From assembly GCA_030374765.1 (NCBI GenBank), contig JARGXX010000088.1, positions 868,001 through 932,000 of the forward strand: 64,000 bases of DNA. The letters run 5' to 3'. Below are positions 28,756 to 40,325 of this stretch, in pieces. The notes under the pieces are model-generated. The model was not told where the DNA came from. It saw only the letters and a list, made by a program, of their open reading frames with translations, and did no database searches. The first letter of the stretch is position 1. Each line of letters opens with the position of its first letter. Made by a program: the position numbers and the translations under genes. This DNA comes from Agarophyton chilense (Eukaryota; Rhodophyta; Florideophyceae; Gracilariales; Gracilariaceae).

Positions 28756-28827
28756 CCAAATCTACCTTTCTAAACCCTTCCCTCTTAGCCATCACTGCAA
28801 GCAGTGCCACCTAAAAACCGACAGTGT

Positions 28828-29445
28828 TTAAAATTCGAATTCGTCATCGACGTCGGAGTCATCCATGTCTTGCGGTTCGAGCGCCTTCGGCAGCGCTTCC
28901 GGTGCGCTCTGTGTGTCCGTCCTTCTGAAACTGCACGAGTTCATTTCATTTTCATAAGCGCCATACGTCAGAGCAATATAATCCTCCCACACCTGCCTTT
29001 GTTTGTTACGTTCCAGGCAGACTTCTACCGCATTAGACGGCCTCGGCGATGAAGCGCGACCGCCCTTCTTCGCTTCCGCCAATAATTTCTTCATGACTCC
29101 TCTGGATAACTCCGCTGGATCAGAATCACTGTCCAGTGCTTTGGGGCTTCTATACAGGTACTTGGTGCAATTCTTTTCCTCAGGATTGCTCACGGCACTC
29201 AAAACGCGACGATACGAAGGGCTTTCGTTTTCCGAACTAACACCACTTCCACTTATTCTTCGTAGGTACAGCGGGTTAACGAACGAACGTTCTGGGGTCT
29301 GCAACCCTGATGGTCTTGGCGTCTTTCTATCCTCCAGCTTCTCCCGGGAGCCAGCGGGTGGGATGGATACCAAGTCACTTAACAATGACAGCGGTGCTGG
29401 TTTTGCGGCTTGCGGTTCACGGGATCCCTTTTCTTTCACATGCAT
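28828..29445 (-). CDS. Hypothetical protein with acidic C-terminal tail
   Basis: 205 residues from ATG 29445. It is polar and mostly disordered, with several Ser-Pro sites (TPRPSG, QTPERS, ESPSYRR, RSPKALD) that look like cyclin-dependent kinase targets, a short helical segment around ELSRGVMKKLLAEAKK, another at QRQVWEDYIALTYGAYENE, and an acidic end DMDDSDVDDEFEF. I do not recognise the family. The sequence is consistent with a nuclear, cell-cycle-regulated protein, but that is inference from composition. It converges on uL4m 72 bp away. Confidence 0.6.
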   Translation of the reverse strand: MHVKEKGSREPQAAKPAPLSLLSDLVSIPPAGSREKLEDRKTPRPSGLQTPERSFVNPLYLRRISGSGVSSENESPSYRRVLSAVSNPEEKNCTKYLYRSPKALDSDSDPAELSRGVMKKLLAEAKKGGRASSPRPSNAVEVCLERNKQRQVWEDYIALTYGAYENEMNSCSFRRTDTQSAPEALPKALEPQDMDDSDVDDEFEF

Positions 29446-29746
29446 GATGCTGACTGCAGGGGCTTTTTTGGCTGGGAGAATGGTTGCTGAAGAAGTTAGG
29501 GACAGTATGTGAGTTTTAGTTCGCGACTGAAACTAAAGCCGTATATAAGTACGGTTCTCGTATCAGTTGGTAGGGACATTTCCACGCACAAGTTGCAGGT
29601 GTCAATGCTGCGGCTGCAAGCACGCCGTGTTGAATGACAAGCAAACTGGAAAAAATAGAACGAAGGACACGGAGCGGAGACTGTCTCTAAGGTGAGTAAT
29701 ACACTGAAACGGAAACATTTCACGACCGAACACGCACGACTTCTGG
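29446..29746. other. Intergenic, unknown gene to rhomboid
   Basis: 301 bp between two same-strand genes. A TATATAA motif on the plus strand near 29541 is palindromic enough to serve either strand. Nothing else is seen. Confidence 0.4.
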
Positions 29747-30803
29747 CTATGGGCTCTCTTTCCGATTCATCGCACTGAGACTTTTGGATATGAAGCGCGA
29801 CAGCTTCCACTGTTTTCTATCGTCCCGCTGTTTTCGCTCCTGTGCAAGTTTGTCTCGCACTAGTTGGAACCATACGTTGGCAAATATAGCGCCTCCCACA
29901 TGAGCGGCGAAGTCGATCTTACCCGCAGACCCGAGCAGCCCGGCAACATCCATGACTGTGAAAGCCAATGCAAATTCTTGCATTGAAATTACGTAATCCG
30001 AACCGAAGAGCGACATTCTCCGGTGTGGAAATAAGCTCGCGTTCAACCACAGTGTGGCCGCCACTGCCCCACTCGCTCCGAGACTTAGATAATTATTGCG
30101 TGTCAGTCGTCGAAACGCCAGGCTTACTAACGAAGATGCCACCCCTGCCGTACCGTAGTACAGATAAAACCGATGACTTCCTAACACCTCAGCCACATCC
30201 TGACCATATTGGTTCAAAACGTACATGTTCGCCCCTAGATGGAACATCCCCCTGTGCGAAAAGTTGGAAGTAATGCAAGTCCAAAATCGAGCTCGTGTCA
30301 TCCCTTCGACGGAATTAGTGAAATGCCTAACGAAACGGTGAGACATGGAACCTCGAAAATAACAAATGTACTGGTAAAGCAATGAGAACGAACCTGTGCA
30401 TGAAATTTGCAGGGGCTATCTTCCACAATGCATAGACAGCAACATTCACCGCGGTAATGAAAAGTACATCTTTCCCACCATCTGACGCCAACTGCCTCTT
30501 GATTAGCTTTTCTAACTTTGAGTGCATGTCATTGCATGCATCCTTGGCGATTTCGATCACATCGTTCGGTGAGGATACCCCGGAAAGTCTCGAGTATACT
30601 GAAGCCTCAGAATGGTAAACGCTCGGATCTCTTACACTACAGCTAGTGGCGTCGAAAATTGATGGTATCGAGAGCAAAAGTAATCCAGTACTTAGCGGAT
30701 TTGTCCTCTGCTGAAACGCGTTCGTTTCCTTCCAAGAAACCCCCCTTCGGAGGCCCCTTCGAAATGCTTGACTTGCAAATCTGCGCAAGGTAAACACTAT
30801 CAT
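29747..30803 (-). CDS. Mitochondrial rhomboid protease, PARL type, two exons
   Basis: Exon 1 runs 30803-30394 and exon 2 30326-29747, giving 329 residues. The join rebuilds the segment LWKIAPANFMHRHFTNS, which lines up with the first-helix region of animal PARL; neither single frame gives it. The N-terminus (MIVFTLRRFASQAFRRGLRRG) is a clear mitochondrial presequence. The catalytic dyad is visible: Ser222 in GASGA and His279 in AAHVGGA, with SHRGMFHLGANMYVL between. PARL proteases cleave single-span substrates such as PINK1 or cytochrome c peroxidase (yeast Pcp1) in the inner membrane. A TTG-initiated frame covering only exon 2 should be ignored. Confidence 0.92.
30327..30393 (-). other. Spliceosomal intron in the rhomboid gene (67 nt)
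   Basis: Minus-strand GTTCGT donor and TTCGTTAG acceptor. It is phase 2 and keeps the frame (410 + 580 nt = 330 codons). Two other AG sites in the same stretch give frameshifts. Confidence 0.85.
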
Positions 30804-32854
30804 GTTTTATAACTATCTTTGAAGAGAAAGCCAACGGGCCCGAATCAAGATGTACTAGTCGCGTCCCCTTTAATCTCCTCTTGCGTGTGTGTATGAGCAA
30901 ATCTCGGGGCTATGACGAAACCATAAGCTCTTTTACAAGAATGTGCTAACGGGCCAGAGCCTAGCTGAAGGTGATAGGCATATCCCTCTGCTTCCCGCTT
31001 GTTGAAGCGCACAGCGAAGATCTCTGTCTGGTCCAAAATGTACGACGGTACCTTCGTAGCTTCAAGACTGATGAGATGAGCCGGCAAGACATTTCGAGAA
31101 ATAGAGCACCCATGTACTCGTCATGTGAAAGTGAGTGTAAGCCACATTGCCGAGCTGCAAGGTTCTTACAGTATTAAATTAATTCAGTAGCGGGATTTGT
31201 AGTCGGACCTCTGAAATCTGACCTGCCGCACGAAGATGTGGCCGCGGCCCCGCCCCATTTCTTTTCCTCAACACGGCTTTTCGGGTTGGTCATATTTGTT
31301 CCGCAACGATCTCTGAAGCACTCTCTTCTCAAAATAAGTAGCCCCCCCATGAGAAGCTAGGACACTTACTGTATATACTTTGTTCGTGGCAAATATAGGG
31401 CTTTCAGGAGGAAGTTGTTTACATCCTTGATGCTATCTCATGACATGAGCAGACATGAGACAAGAAAATATTTGAATACCCTTCAAATCGATTTCCTTTC
31501 ATAGCAGGATGTTCAAAAAAGTACTGAAAGTTGGGAGGAAAACTTCTACATTTTGTATCCAAGAAGACATTTATAAAGAGGCTTCTGTATTATAGATTTT
31601 GACCAGGAGAGCCGAAAATGGGAGAGAAAAAAAATGGCACACATAACATTTTCGCCTGATTCACTTAAACACGTGCGATTCTTGTTTAACCTACAGTCAT
31701 AATCAAACGCTTTCGCTTATTTCCGGAGAGTAGGAGTGTATCTTCAGTCATTCGAGCACATTTATATTTTGCTCTATAATTATATGCTTTGATATTTGTA
31801 GTATTTTCTATTCAGGCAAGAGCAGTATCTAGTTGGTACTGAAGACAAATGGCCGGAGACGATTTTAGGTGGCACAATACCCCTTTGAGTGTCCTGTCGT
31901 TGTGCAAAAAACGGATCGGCACTCTGCATCCACGCTGGAGCAACGATATCCTTTCAAAGGGGATGGCTTACGCAATACTTATCCTCTCATCTAGGTCTTT
32001 GGCACGCCTTGCTCGCTACGGCGAAGAAAGTCTGTAAATATCTCACGTCTTAGACGAATCGTGAGCATGAATGCCAATCTTGGAGAGGATCGAAGCACGT
32101 ACACCCAAGACGACGAGAAAAGTACGTCTAGTTCTAATAAGGGCTTTCATTGTTTCAGTGAGCCTTTTCAGACCAGAGGTGAGCTTTTGCTGTCATTAAC
32201 TACCGAAAAGAGCATTTTGATGAGAATGAATTAATGGACTCTGATCTCTTTCGATCAAACAGCTGCGACAAGCAAAAAAGTTCGAGTGACCTATAATGGC
32301 ACTGGTCTTCCTTAACGGAGAATGCTTCTTTGAAGGAGCAAATCAGCCTACCAACAAATAGGAGATGGCCACCATTTGTCCATTGCAGAAACAGTACCAG
32401 CTTCAGTGCCAGGGGCTGGCTGCGATACCAACTCACAGTGAGGTTTTATGGGCCATGGAAACGCACTGAGCACTGAAATCGAACCTCAAATCTGCCGTGC
32501 TGATGCCTGTCCGGGCTGAAGACGTGCGCAAAAACGAGCGACCAGACGAGCGTCGCACATGCGTGTTGCACATGCCTTTCGCATATGCGCGAAGACACTC
32601 CCAGCAATGATTGGACACATAATAAGTCAGTTACTGTAGGCAACAAGTCCACGAGCGACACGTTTCCCACTGCGCAGGTATGGATGCAACGTTGCACAGC
32701 CAAGCGGATCTGCGTGGGCACTTTACGTATCGCGAGCGGTGGTTCTTTCTCAAAGAGACGCACTTTCGCTTCGGAACTTTTCAGTTGGCAGCTCAATGCG
32801 CGAGCGACCGAAACGTTGCGCGCCGCTAACGTCTTCGCTCCCGATCGCTGACAC
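30804..32854. other. 2-kb gene-poor spacer
   Basis: AT-richer than its surroundings, with only frames under 140 codons that lack any recognised domain. No repeat, tRNA or rRNA was noticed. Confidence 0.55.
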
Positions 32855-33384
32855 ATGGCCGTAAGACTGTCCAGAATCGTGCTTCTGCTCCGCGACGTGC
32901 AACTCGGTCTCCAGTTCTATCGCGACGGTCTCGGGCTGCTCGTCGAGGCACAGGGCGCCAATTTCGCCCGTCTTCGCGTATCAAATGACACTGCTTTGGA
33001 ATTGTGCGCAGCTGAGAGGTACGTAGTGTGCACTGTCTCACGATCTCCCGACCAAAACGCATTGCGCCGACATGCGTAAGCTCACACCACTGATTCATTA
33101 TCGACGTATACAGTGAGTCTCAGTGTTCGACTGGATACTCTCCCTTTCTCACGTTTCAAGTTCAAGATATGGATAAAACTGTCCCTCAGCTTATTCAGTA
33201 TGGCGCTGTTTTGGACGGGACCATTCGATACGAAGCGTATGGAAAAATTGCTGCCGTGCGGAGCCCTGATGGCCATATGGTTGGCTTATTCGAGAGCGCT
33301 GGCTTGCCAGACAACGGCGATACTGCCCTGGCAGCTTCAAGTGCAGCAAGAAGACATTTGGAGCAGCACGGTCCGAAAACCTAA
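32855..33384 (+). CDS. VOC/glyoxalase-fold small protein, two exons
   Basis: Exon 1 is 32855-33018 and exon 2 33114-33384, 144 residues. Exon 1 gives the first beta-alpha-beta module (SRIVLLLRDVQLGLQFYRDGLGL). Exon 2 gives the second: STGYSPFLTFQVQDMDKTVPQLIQ, then GKIAAVRSPDGHMVGLFE, whose final Glu is a usual metal ligand. Proteins of this size in the vicinal-oxygen-chelate superfamily include glyoxalase I-like and ring-cleaving enzymes; the substrate is not deducible. The canonical first-module His/Gln ligand is not obvious (SRIVL), so it may not be a true glyoxalase I. Isolated on the plus strand between a 2-kb spacer and the phosphatase gene. Confidence 0.85.
33019..33113 (+). other. Spliceosomal intron in the VOC gene (95 nt)
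   Basis: GTACGT donor and TATACAG acceptor. It is phase 2, and removing it links the two VOC modules in frame. Confidence 0.82.
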
Positions 33385-33697
33385 TTGCGCTGCACCAAAT
33401 CAAAAACCTTATCCTTATCCTATTGATACAAAGTGATTAGTTGCCATTTTACGTATGTGAGCAGTACGGGAGCGACTCTGTTCACGATGGGTCTGGTATT
33501 CAAGTTATGTGTTTTTCATGTACAAATTGCATTTTGAGAGGGCTCAAGAAAGCGCTGGATAATTCACATCTAATAGCGCGCAGAGCAATGATTGGTGACT
33601 ATGCAGTAGAGGCGGACAAACGCAACTCATTGACCAAGTGCTTACTACGCTAACCGAACCGAACAGAAACAAACACTGGTGGCCGTGATGAACCGTT
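33385..33697. other. Convergent spacer, VOC to phosphatase
   Basis: 313 bp between converging genes; no feature seen. Confidence 0.5.
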
Positions 33698-35377
33698 CTA
33701 TTCGTAGAAATGCTTTCCTTCCTCAAGTATGCCGTCAAAAAACTTGAGCAGCACTTGTAATGGCACCATCCCCGACCGTTCGTAGCCTTTCAGCGCAGGA
33801 ATGCCCTCCACGTAGCGTTCATGAAGGCGAAGGCGGACAAAGTGCGTCCGACCAGCACCACTCTCTTGTTCGTACAGTTCGAAAGCCAAGTTGGATGCAA
33901 AGGGGCTCATGGCACTCAGTCCGAAGCGGTAGTCGGGTGAATCCCTTATCATTCCGTTGCCGTCGATGCCCAGTAATATTAACAATGGTACTAGAGTTTC
34001 CGCATGAGCAAAGCGCAAGTCCGCGGCATGCACATCGGCGTCACCCGCACAAGCAGCACTGGCGCGTAGTGACTGGGCGAGATCGGCCACAAGAGGAGCC
34101 GCAACAGCCCTGAAGCGATCAAGTTGCTGGAAGAAGGGACGGTGATATTTTTCGAACAGCTCGAGAATAGCAGTGTCTTTTGGTGTGAGAACACGACAGA
34201 ACACGCTGTGATCTAATCTGCCGTGGGCGTTCTCGAATGCGCCTGCTTCTGCGACGGGGCGGATAAGACTGGGGTCCATTGTTTGGGATGCGCCCAAACC
34301 GTTTGAGATGCGTTGAGCCATTTGGGTAGCGATTGGAAGTAAGGGACCTCGTGATAGATGACGCAGCGTTAGTGCTTTGTGGTGAAGGGCAAACTGCGCG
34401 TATTCAGCGTTGTGCTCAAAATAGCGAAGGACCTTGTCTCGTCCGCTGGGCAATATCTCTAGCAGCGTTTGTTCATCCGTTGACGCGTCTGAACTGTATT
34501 CGTTGGGCGTTGATTGGGTGTCGTGGTCGAATTCAGCGGACAGCGGTTCGGGCACCTCAGATTGCTCGGAAGACTCGCTCAGGATGGAGGGCGGGGGAGT
34601 GGCAGGCGGAGTGTTCTCTTCAACCACCAGCGTGTTGGGCTGCGGCAGTCGGTTTGTTGAGCATGTGTGTCGATAGCCGTCCAAGAATGCTCGAGCAGAT
34701 GATATGGCTCTTTCCTTGTACGAAGAACGAAGTCTAACGGTGTTTCCGACGTCATGCAGTGCGCGAGCGTAGAGGCGAGCGAAGCGCGAGCCGATGGCGT
34801 GCAATTCTTGATGGCCATGGGAGGTGAGAGAGCCTGGACTGGCGCGGTACTCATGCAGCTGGGCGGACCACTGGTGCAGCCAGAGGGGAATCGGAGAGAG
34901 CACTGAGTGCAGCCACGTCTGAAGGGCGGTTATGCGTTGGATGCAGCTGTTGGTGGGGTTTCGGGTTCCGTGGCGCGCGATTAGGGAGACGTGGATGAGG
35001 CGGGCGGTGGGGTGAGTGTGGGTGTGAAGGGGCTGCAGTGAGGAAGGATGGGGGTAGGGAGTCTTTGAGCCGAAGTCGAGAGTGGTGGAATAGGAGGGGA
35101 CGAAATGGGTGTGGGGGAGGCGCTGAGGTGTTGCGCGAGGGTTCGGTTTGGGCTGGAGATTGGGGAGTGTGTGGGTTAGCGGGAGTTTTGCGGAGAGGTC
35201 CTGGAAGACGGCGGCGACAGAGTCTAGGCTGGGGGAGGTTTTGAAGGAACGGAGAGGAAGCAGGTTGCGGTGAAGTAGGGGGAGGGGGTGGAGGTGGGGC
35301 TGGAGTGGCTGAAGCTGAAAGGCGGTGAGGGGGTAGTGATCGACGGGGTCGAGAGAATCGTCATCGAAATGGTTCAT
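33698..35377 (-). CDS. Histidine acid phosphatase, MINPP-like
   Basis: 559 residues from ATG 35377. The frame is open to another ATG at 35914, but the extra 179 residues are almost pure Pro/His/Ser from a C/T-rich leader, so the inner start is preferred. The histidine phosphatase signature RHGTR spans 135-139 with nucleophile His136, and the proton-donor motif HAE spans 458-460, the arrangement of multiple inositol polyphosphate phosphatase and not HD-type acid phosphatases. Such enzymes remove phosphates from phytate and InsP5/6 and are often ER-luminal or secreted, though no clear signal peptide is seen. An acidic, Ser/Thr-rich insert (about residues 245-300) is unusual for the family. Confidence 0.85.
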   Translation of the reverse strand: MNHFDDDSLDPVDHYPLTAFQLQPLQPHLHPLPLLHRNLLPLRSFKTSPSLDSVAAVFQDLSAKLPLTHTLPNLQPKPNPRATPQRLPHTHFVPSYSTTLDFGSKTPYPHPSSLQPLHTHTHPTARLIHVSLIARHGTRNPTNSCIQRITALQTWLHSVLSPIPLWLHQWSAQLHEYRASPGSLTSHGHQELHAIGSRFARLYARALHDVGNTVRLRSSYKERAISSARAFLDGYRHTCSTNRLPQPNTLVVEENTPPATPPPSILSESSEQSEVPEPLSAEFDHDTQSTPNEYSSDASTDEQTLLEILPSGRDKVLRYFEHNAEYAQFALHHKALTLRHLSRGPLLPIATQMAQRISNGLGASQTMDPSLIRPVAEAGAFENAHGRLDHSVFCRVLTPKDTAILELFEKYHRPFFQQLDRFRAVAAPLVADLAQSLRASAACAGDADVHAADLRFAHAETLVPLLILLGIDGNGMIRDSPDYRFGLSAMSPFASNLAFELYEQESGAGRTHFVRLRLHERYVEGIPALKGYERSGMVPLQVLLKFFDGILEEGKHFYE

Positions 35378-38281
35378 GATGGGTGGAAGGGGAGAGGGAG
35401 TATGTAGTGGTGATGGGGAGAAAGGCGGACAGGGCGGCGAGGGAGAGTGTGGTGGGGGGTGGTGGGGGTGGGGGAGATGGACGGGGAATAGGCGGTGGTT
35501 AAGGGGCGGGGGAGGGGGGCGGAATGGGAGTGCGGGGGTGGGGGCGGGGCAAGTGAGAGGGGGAGGCGAGGGGGCGGTCCTTGTGACGTCATTTCGTGCA
35601 TGTTTGAGGGGAGCAGCAGCAGAAGAGCGAGCAGGCGCAGCAGAGCGAACGGCAACAGTGCGGGGTGGGGGCGACGTGGTGCGACGTGGGGCGGCGCGGG
35701 CGCATGCTCGCGCAGAGCCAATGAACACGCGCCAGCCTGGGCCAAGTGCGCCTACGGCGCACGTGAGGAGGCCCGCGAGTGGCGGGGCGCTTTCGAGCGC
35801 GCGCCGCCCGCGGGCCGTGCCTTTTTTGCAGAGGCGTGTCCCGAAAAGCTGCCGTGTGTGTGTCGCTTCGTCGCTCTGCACTGCGCTGTGCGCGCTGCAG
35901 TGATCTTCGTACATACAGTTGTTTTTCTTTCCTGCCCTCCACTGGCGAGAGGGGCGGGATTGGTAGCTTTTTCTCCGCCCCGCTCGCGCCCCGCCCCGCT
36001 CGCGCCCCGCCCCGCACTGCTGCGATGCGTGGCGCTCGCGCGACGACCGCCGTCTTGCCTGCTGCCACCAGCTATCTGGTGAACGCTTTTGTTTCCAGCC
36101 ATCGACGTAACGTATGTAGCGCTACGGCACTTGTGTCTATTGCGGAAATAGCCGCCCCTGCATGCAATCCAATCGTTCCACTCGAGTACTGCGCGCCCCA
36201 TGCTGCCGTTCCCGCTTCTTCACAACAACCCGGCCTCCATGTACAGGCACAGCACGCACGTCTTTGCTGCAGCTCATCTCCGTCAATCTCGTGCACCTTC
36301 GCCTACCGTAGAATGCTAACCTTACCCTTGCCCATTCCCAGTATCAGACCGTCCCAGGACATGCGCCACCTCCGCCTCCGCCAGCTTGCTGCCTTGCATT
36401 TCCTTCCTTGACTCTGCCTGCCTGTCACGCTTCTCGTGCTTGCACTCGAGCCCTCTGATGTTTGGCCATTCAGCACTCAGTTTTTGTCCTTAGTTGCCGC
36501 CCACAGCCTCATCACCCCATCCCCATCAAACATCACCTTGCCTTCGAGCCCGCTGAGAGCACCAATCTCACTCAACGCTTTGTTGTTCTGTAAACACCAC
36601 TCGTGTTCTTCCAACTCTGCAAAACCTCCGCATCGTCCTCTTCACTTAAGCTCCACACCAAACTTTATAAAGCATACATCGCACATATTCAGCTTCATCA
36701 CTCGCTCAGAACACTGCGTGATGCCATCCTCAATTCCCGTCCACACATTCACATCGCTCCTCATTGTCCAAAGGCCGTCGCCATCCACTGACCACTCAAA
36801 TTCACGTTGCGTTCCTTCGCACTTCCTTGTATCGCGTTACAACGTCGTATCAAATGTCGTATGATAACATACTTGTAGCAATTTTTTGACACTGCAGCTC
36901 GTCTTACGACCTCTTTTCCTTCACGCAATCACATCATGTGCTCGGAGTGCGATTGCTGCTTTCCTCTTGCTGCTTTGCATCTCGTGACCTCTCACAACCT
37001 GTTCTTGCGTTGCGGAGATGTCCCAAGCCAATAGCGTAATCCCGTAATTGCTTTGATGTTGTCTTCATCTGTATTATCGCCTATGCAAACACTCTCTCGC
37101 ACGGCAGCCTTGCACAACTCTTACATGGACAAAACAAGCGAGCTCGCTCGCCACGTCAAGCTCCTGGCCCCGACCTTTTCTTCTTATTTCGAGATGCTTG
37201 TCACATTCGGTTCCGGACCGTGAGAAGCCGTTTTTAGTTCATACTACTGACATTTCGTTCTGTACCAATCTTCCAACTTTTCCGCAGCTGTTCACCTTAG
37301 TTTCAGGGACCATGCTGCTTGCCGCGAGATTTTCGCAAAGATATGGGATGTAAATATGCTTCACCGTCATGTTGCTTGCAACACTGAGTAAGGTTAAGAG
37401 GGTTACCGTCGAAAGCGGTCAAACTTAAAACAAATAGCAGGGTGACACCTGTCTGCAAAGGAGATCCTACAACTGCGGCACAAAGAGCCGCTTCCAAACC
37501 ACGAGGCGCTTCGTACTCTTTCAAACATCACGTTCAAAAAGGCACAATGCTGCAAAGAAGCTCCTCCGAGCGCACAGGCAAAGGCGACGCGGTTGTTTTT
37601 GGCCGGCCTAATCGAAGGCGATTGGGGTATATGGTGCGATGGTTCTGTCGGTCACTATGGAGGGGACAGTAAAGAATGGTCCGCCTGAGCACCCATTCTT
37701 TGGGAAGATGGGTGGGTTGCTGGAACACTCCATTACCCACGGTATATGCCGTCCGACGAACCGTGCATCAACCTGTTTCGCAAACCACAAATTACAGAGC
37801 CCTCACTGTGCGTTCACTACGATGGCGACTACAGGATGGCTTGTGACAGAGAAGAAGTATCTCTAGAGTCACTGACACGGACGGGCATTCGCTCGAAATT
37901 CTCTGCCTCGATCCCGGAAAAGTTGGAGCTGGTTGCGTATGGGATCTGAAAAAGGGTGATCCCCTATCATAACATGCAGTAGTACTGGCAGGCGTAAACG
38001 TTTGATCTTATACAGCTGAAATACGCGCCATGCATGCAGCGGTTGATAATCATAATGTCGACGGTGAGACCCATATAATAATTATCGTTTAATACGGTTC
38101 AAGCTTTGGCAGCAAAGGCTTTCATGCGTCTAGAACCGAAGTAGGGCGTGGGGACGCGGCAACGCTGAGCGTTTCTGCTTTGCCTTCCCGCCCTGCTTAG
38201 GGCGAGAACCTTTCGTATTCTAGAGCAAGCTGTAGCCGTAGTGAAGGGAGCGGGGGGGGCTGAGAAAGAAATGATAGACAG
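35378..38281. other. Long spacer with GC-box repeats
   Basis: Begins with the C/T-rich leader of the phosphatase gene. At 35975-36016 it holds tandem CCGCCCCGCTCGCG units resembling clustered GC boxes. Plus-strand frames at 35779-36411 and 36436-36864 have no recognisable domain. Around 37570-37949 overlapping short frames look like a decayed coding remnant, but I cannot name it. Confidence 0.45.
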
Positions 38282-38875
38282 TCAAAAGGCGGCTGTCGAA
38301 AGCATGCGGCGTCCAAGAGCGACTTTGATCGATAGCGATAGGCCGTCGAGGTTCTCGGCGGCAATCGTTGCGATATGATCGAAGTAGCGCTTGACCTTGA
38401 AATAAATCCTTTTCCGCGTGCCTCGAAACCCTATTCCCATGACATGCCGGTGAGGAATTTCCCTCACCGATTCTTTAGGGTGAAATTCGGTGAAATGGTC
38501 CCATTTCACCGTACAAAGGTGAGGTTCACCGTACAAAGGCGGAGGCTGTAAAGGGGTTTTACATTCCCCGCCCCTCAGCCGCAAAGCGAAGCCGCTTCCT
38601 TCCCCCACCCCCGTTCTCACAACCACACGAAGACCACTCCCTAGCTCCAGCACAACTCGACTGCGCTTCGCAAACCCCCACCAGTTTGTCAGCCCATTCT
38701 TCGACTCTAAGCGATCTTCAGACGTTCTGCAGGCCCGCAGAACTTCTGACGAATGCGTCCTTCTATCCAACAGACACGCCACCGATACGCAGACGTCAAC
38801 CAGGCCCTCTCTCAATGCGTATTCTAGCGGATATCTGTCCGCAACAGTTACTTCTGCCAGTACGGCCTTCACCAA
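38282..38875 (-). CDS. Doubtful hypothetical ORF
   Basis: 197 codons from ATG 38875. It contains a Gly/Arg/Val-rich middle (VVLELGSGLRVVVRTGVGEG) and a basic C-terminal half. Short repeated pieces in its DNA (GGTGAAATTCGGTGAAATGG, and two CACCGTACAAAGG copies at 38506-38540) suggest repeat-derived sequence. No family is recognised. It is the last candidate gene before the transposon-rich half and may be spurious. Confidence 0.25.
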   Translation of the reverse strand: MVKAVLAEVTVADRYPLEYALREGLVDVCVSVACLLDRRTHSSEVLRACRTSEDRLESKNGLTNWWGFAKRSRVVLELGSGLRVVVRTGVGEGSGFALRLRGGECKTPLQPPPLYGEPHLCTVKWDHFTEFHPKESVREIPHRHVMGIGFRGTRKRIYFKVKRYFDHIATIAAENLDGLSLSIKVALGRRMLSTAAF

Positions 38876-40320
38876 AGCATTCTTTCTATCCGCAGAACTT
38901 TAATGGCTCCTTCCAGTATCTTGCGTCACCGCCTTGCAAACAGCTTTTTAATTGTTCTTCATGGCCCCAGATTGCCAGCCCGCATCATTATTTCACAGGC
39001 CACCCTCGAACGACCCACGGTTCATTTTACACAGTAGAACTCTATAGACTTACTCAAGTGTCTACGCCCGTCCATTGTTGTTACTCTTCTACCAGACAAA
39101 TACGTGGGCCATGATTCAACGGGATACACCTTAGAACTGCTTCAGTCGCCATCGATGGCCAAGATTCAATCGCTTCCGCCGGACACGTTAACTTTCCCCA
39201 GAATACTATCGCCGCCGCCTGAAAACCCATCAGTAACACCAGAAATCATAATATAACCGCGCCGCCACGCTGTCCGTACGACCGAAACCGCAAACTTTTT
39301 TGCGATTCTTTGACATAGGAAGCATTCCTCCAGCAGATGATTTGAGATGAGCCAGTGATACTACTAAGACGGCTTTCTACTAGCCTTTATCAATGAACAA
39401 CAATATTTCTCGATGCCAACGTGAAAACCACCCCCAGATAACGTATTTCGAGTTTTACTGTGATCTAAAGTCACAAGTCTATATCAAAATCGACAAAAAG
39501 ACACTGCAAGTCTTGACCCAGCTGTGGGGCGCGCTGTAGAACGAATCCTTATCAAGGCCATTTGTGGTTCTTTCAAGTTACACTCTTGACGACCACAAAT
39601 TACTTCCAACATCCGAGATATCGCTGTACATCAACTTACCTACCCTTTTAACATCATTCCTAAACCATGCATTGATAAGATCATCGTGCTCATGAGACAA
39701 AATTGCTCTCAAAACAGGCGTAGGCGGCTACAAATTGTACGCCGTAAGGAAGACTTCTGCGTTGTGCTTTTGAAAACCACAGTGTGAACAATCAATGCTT
39801 CTGAGTGCACGTCTGGGAGGTAGCTGCAAATCTATCTAAGCAAAGCAGTATTGATACAAAGTCTATGCTTCAGTTTGACGACTTTACATGAATAAAAAAC
39901 TTTCAGAGCCAGACTGGCGAACTTTCACAAAAACCACAGTAAACGCTGAATGCCAATATAGGTTATGATTAACTACATAGCATTAAACAGTTTAATCAAC
40001 GTAAGGGTTTCATTGAAAGACTTGTAATTATCAGGGCAGTTAACAACTTAAGCGTATTTTCATTCTTACCTTGAAACATATCAACGAATTGCAGAGAAAC
40101 AAAAAAGTACCTCAGAACAGTTTTGGTTACTTAAATTGCATGCCTTGCTGAAGCTTTTCCAATTCAGATTGCGACATAGATGCTCCTACCAGCAATCTTT
40201 GTGCTAAGAGTCCCAACAGCAAAAACGTGTAGCTTTTTCACTGTAGTACAAACCATGGGGGTACATCAGCTCTTCTTATGTGAATTTTAATTCGGTTTCT
40301 CTCGAGGATTGGTCCGTAGT
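38876..40320. other. AT-rich spacer left of the gypsy element
   Basis: No open frame of note apart from a short plus-strand one at its left edge, and no recognised repeat. It is the target sequence in which the gypsy element sits. Confidence 0.5.
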
Positions 40321-40325
40321 ACTGT

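Noticed and set aside
29747-30382. Rhomboid gene as a 211-residue protein from TTG
   Set aside because: Lacks the first helix and the presequence; the spliced model restores both in frame.
33698-35914. 738-residue form of the MINPP-like protein
   Set aside because: The extra N-terminus is low-complexity Pro/His/Ser from a C/T-rich leader; the inner ATG is more plausible.
35779-36864. Plus-strand frames of 210 and 142 codons
   Set aside because: No domain or ordered pattern; they arise in GC-box repeats and C-rich leader sequence.
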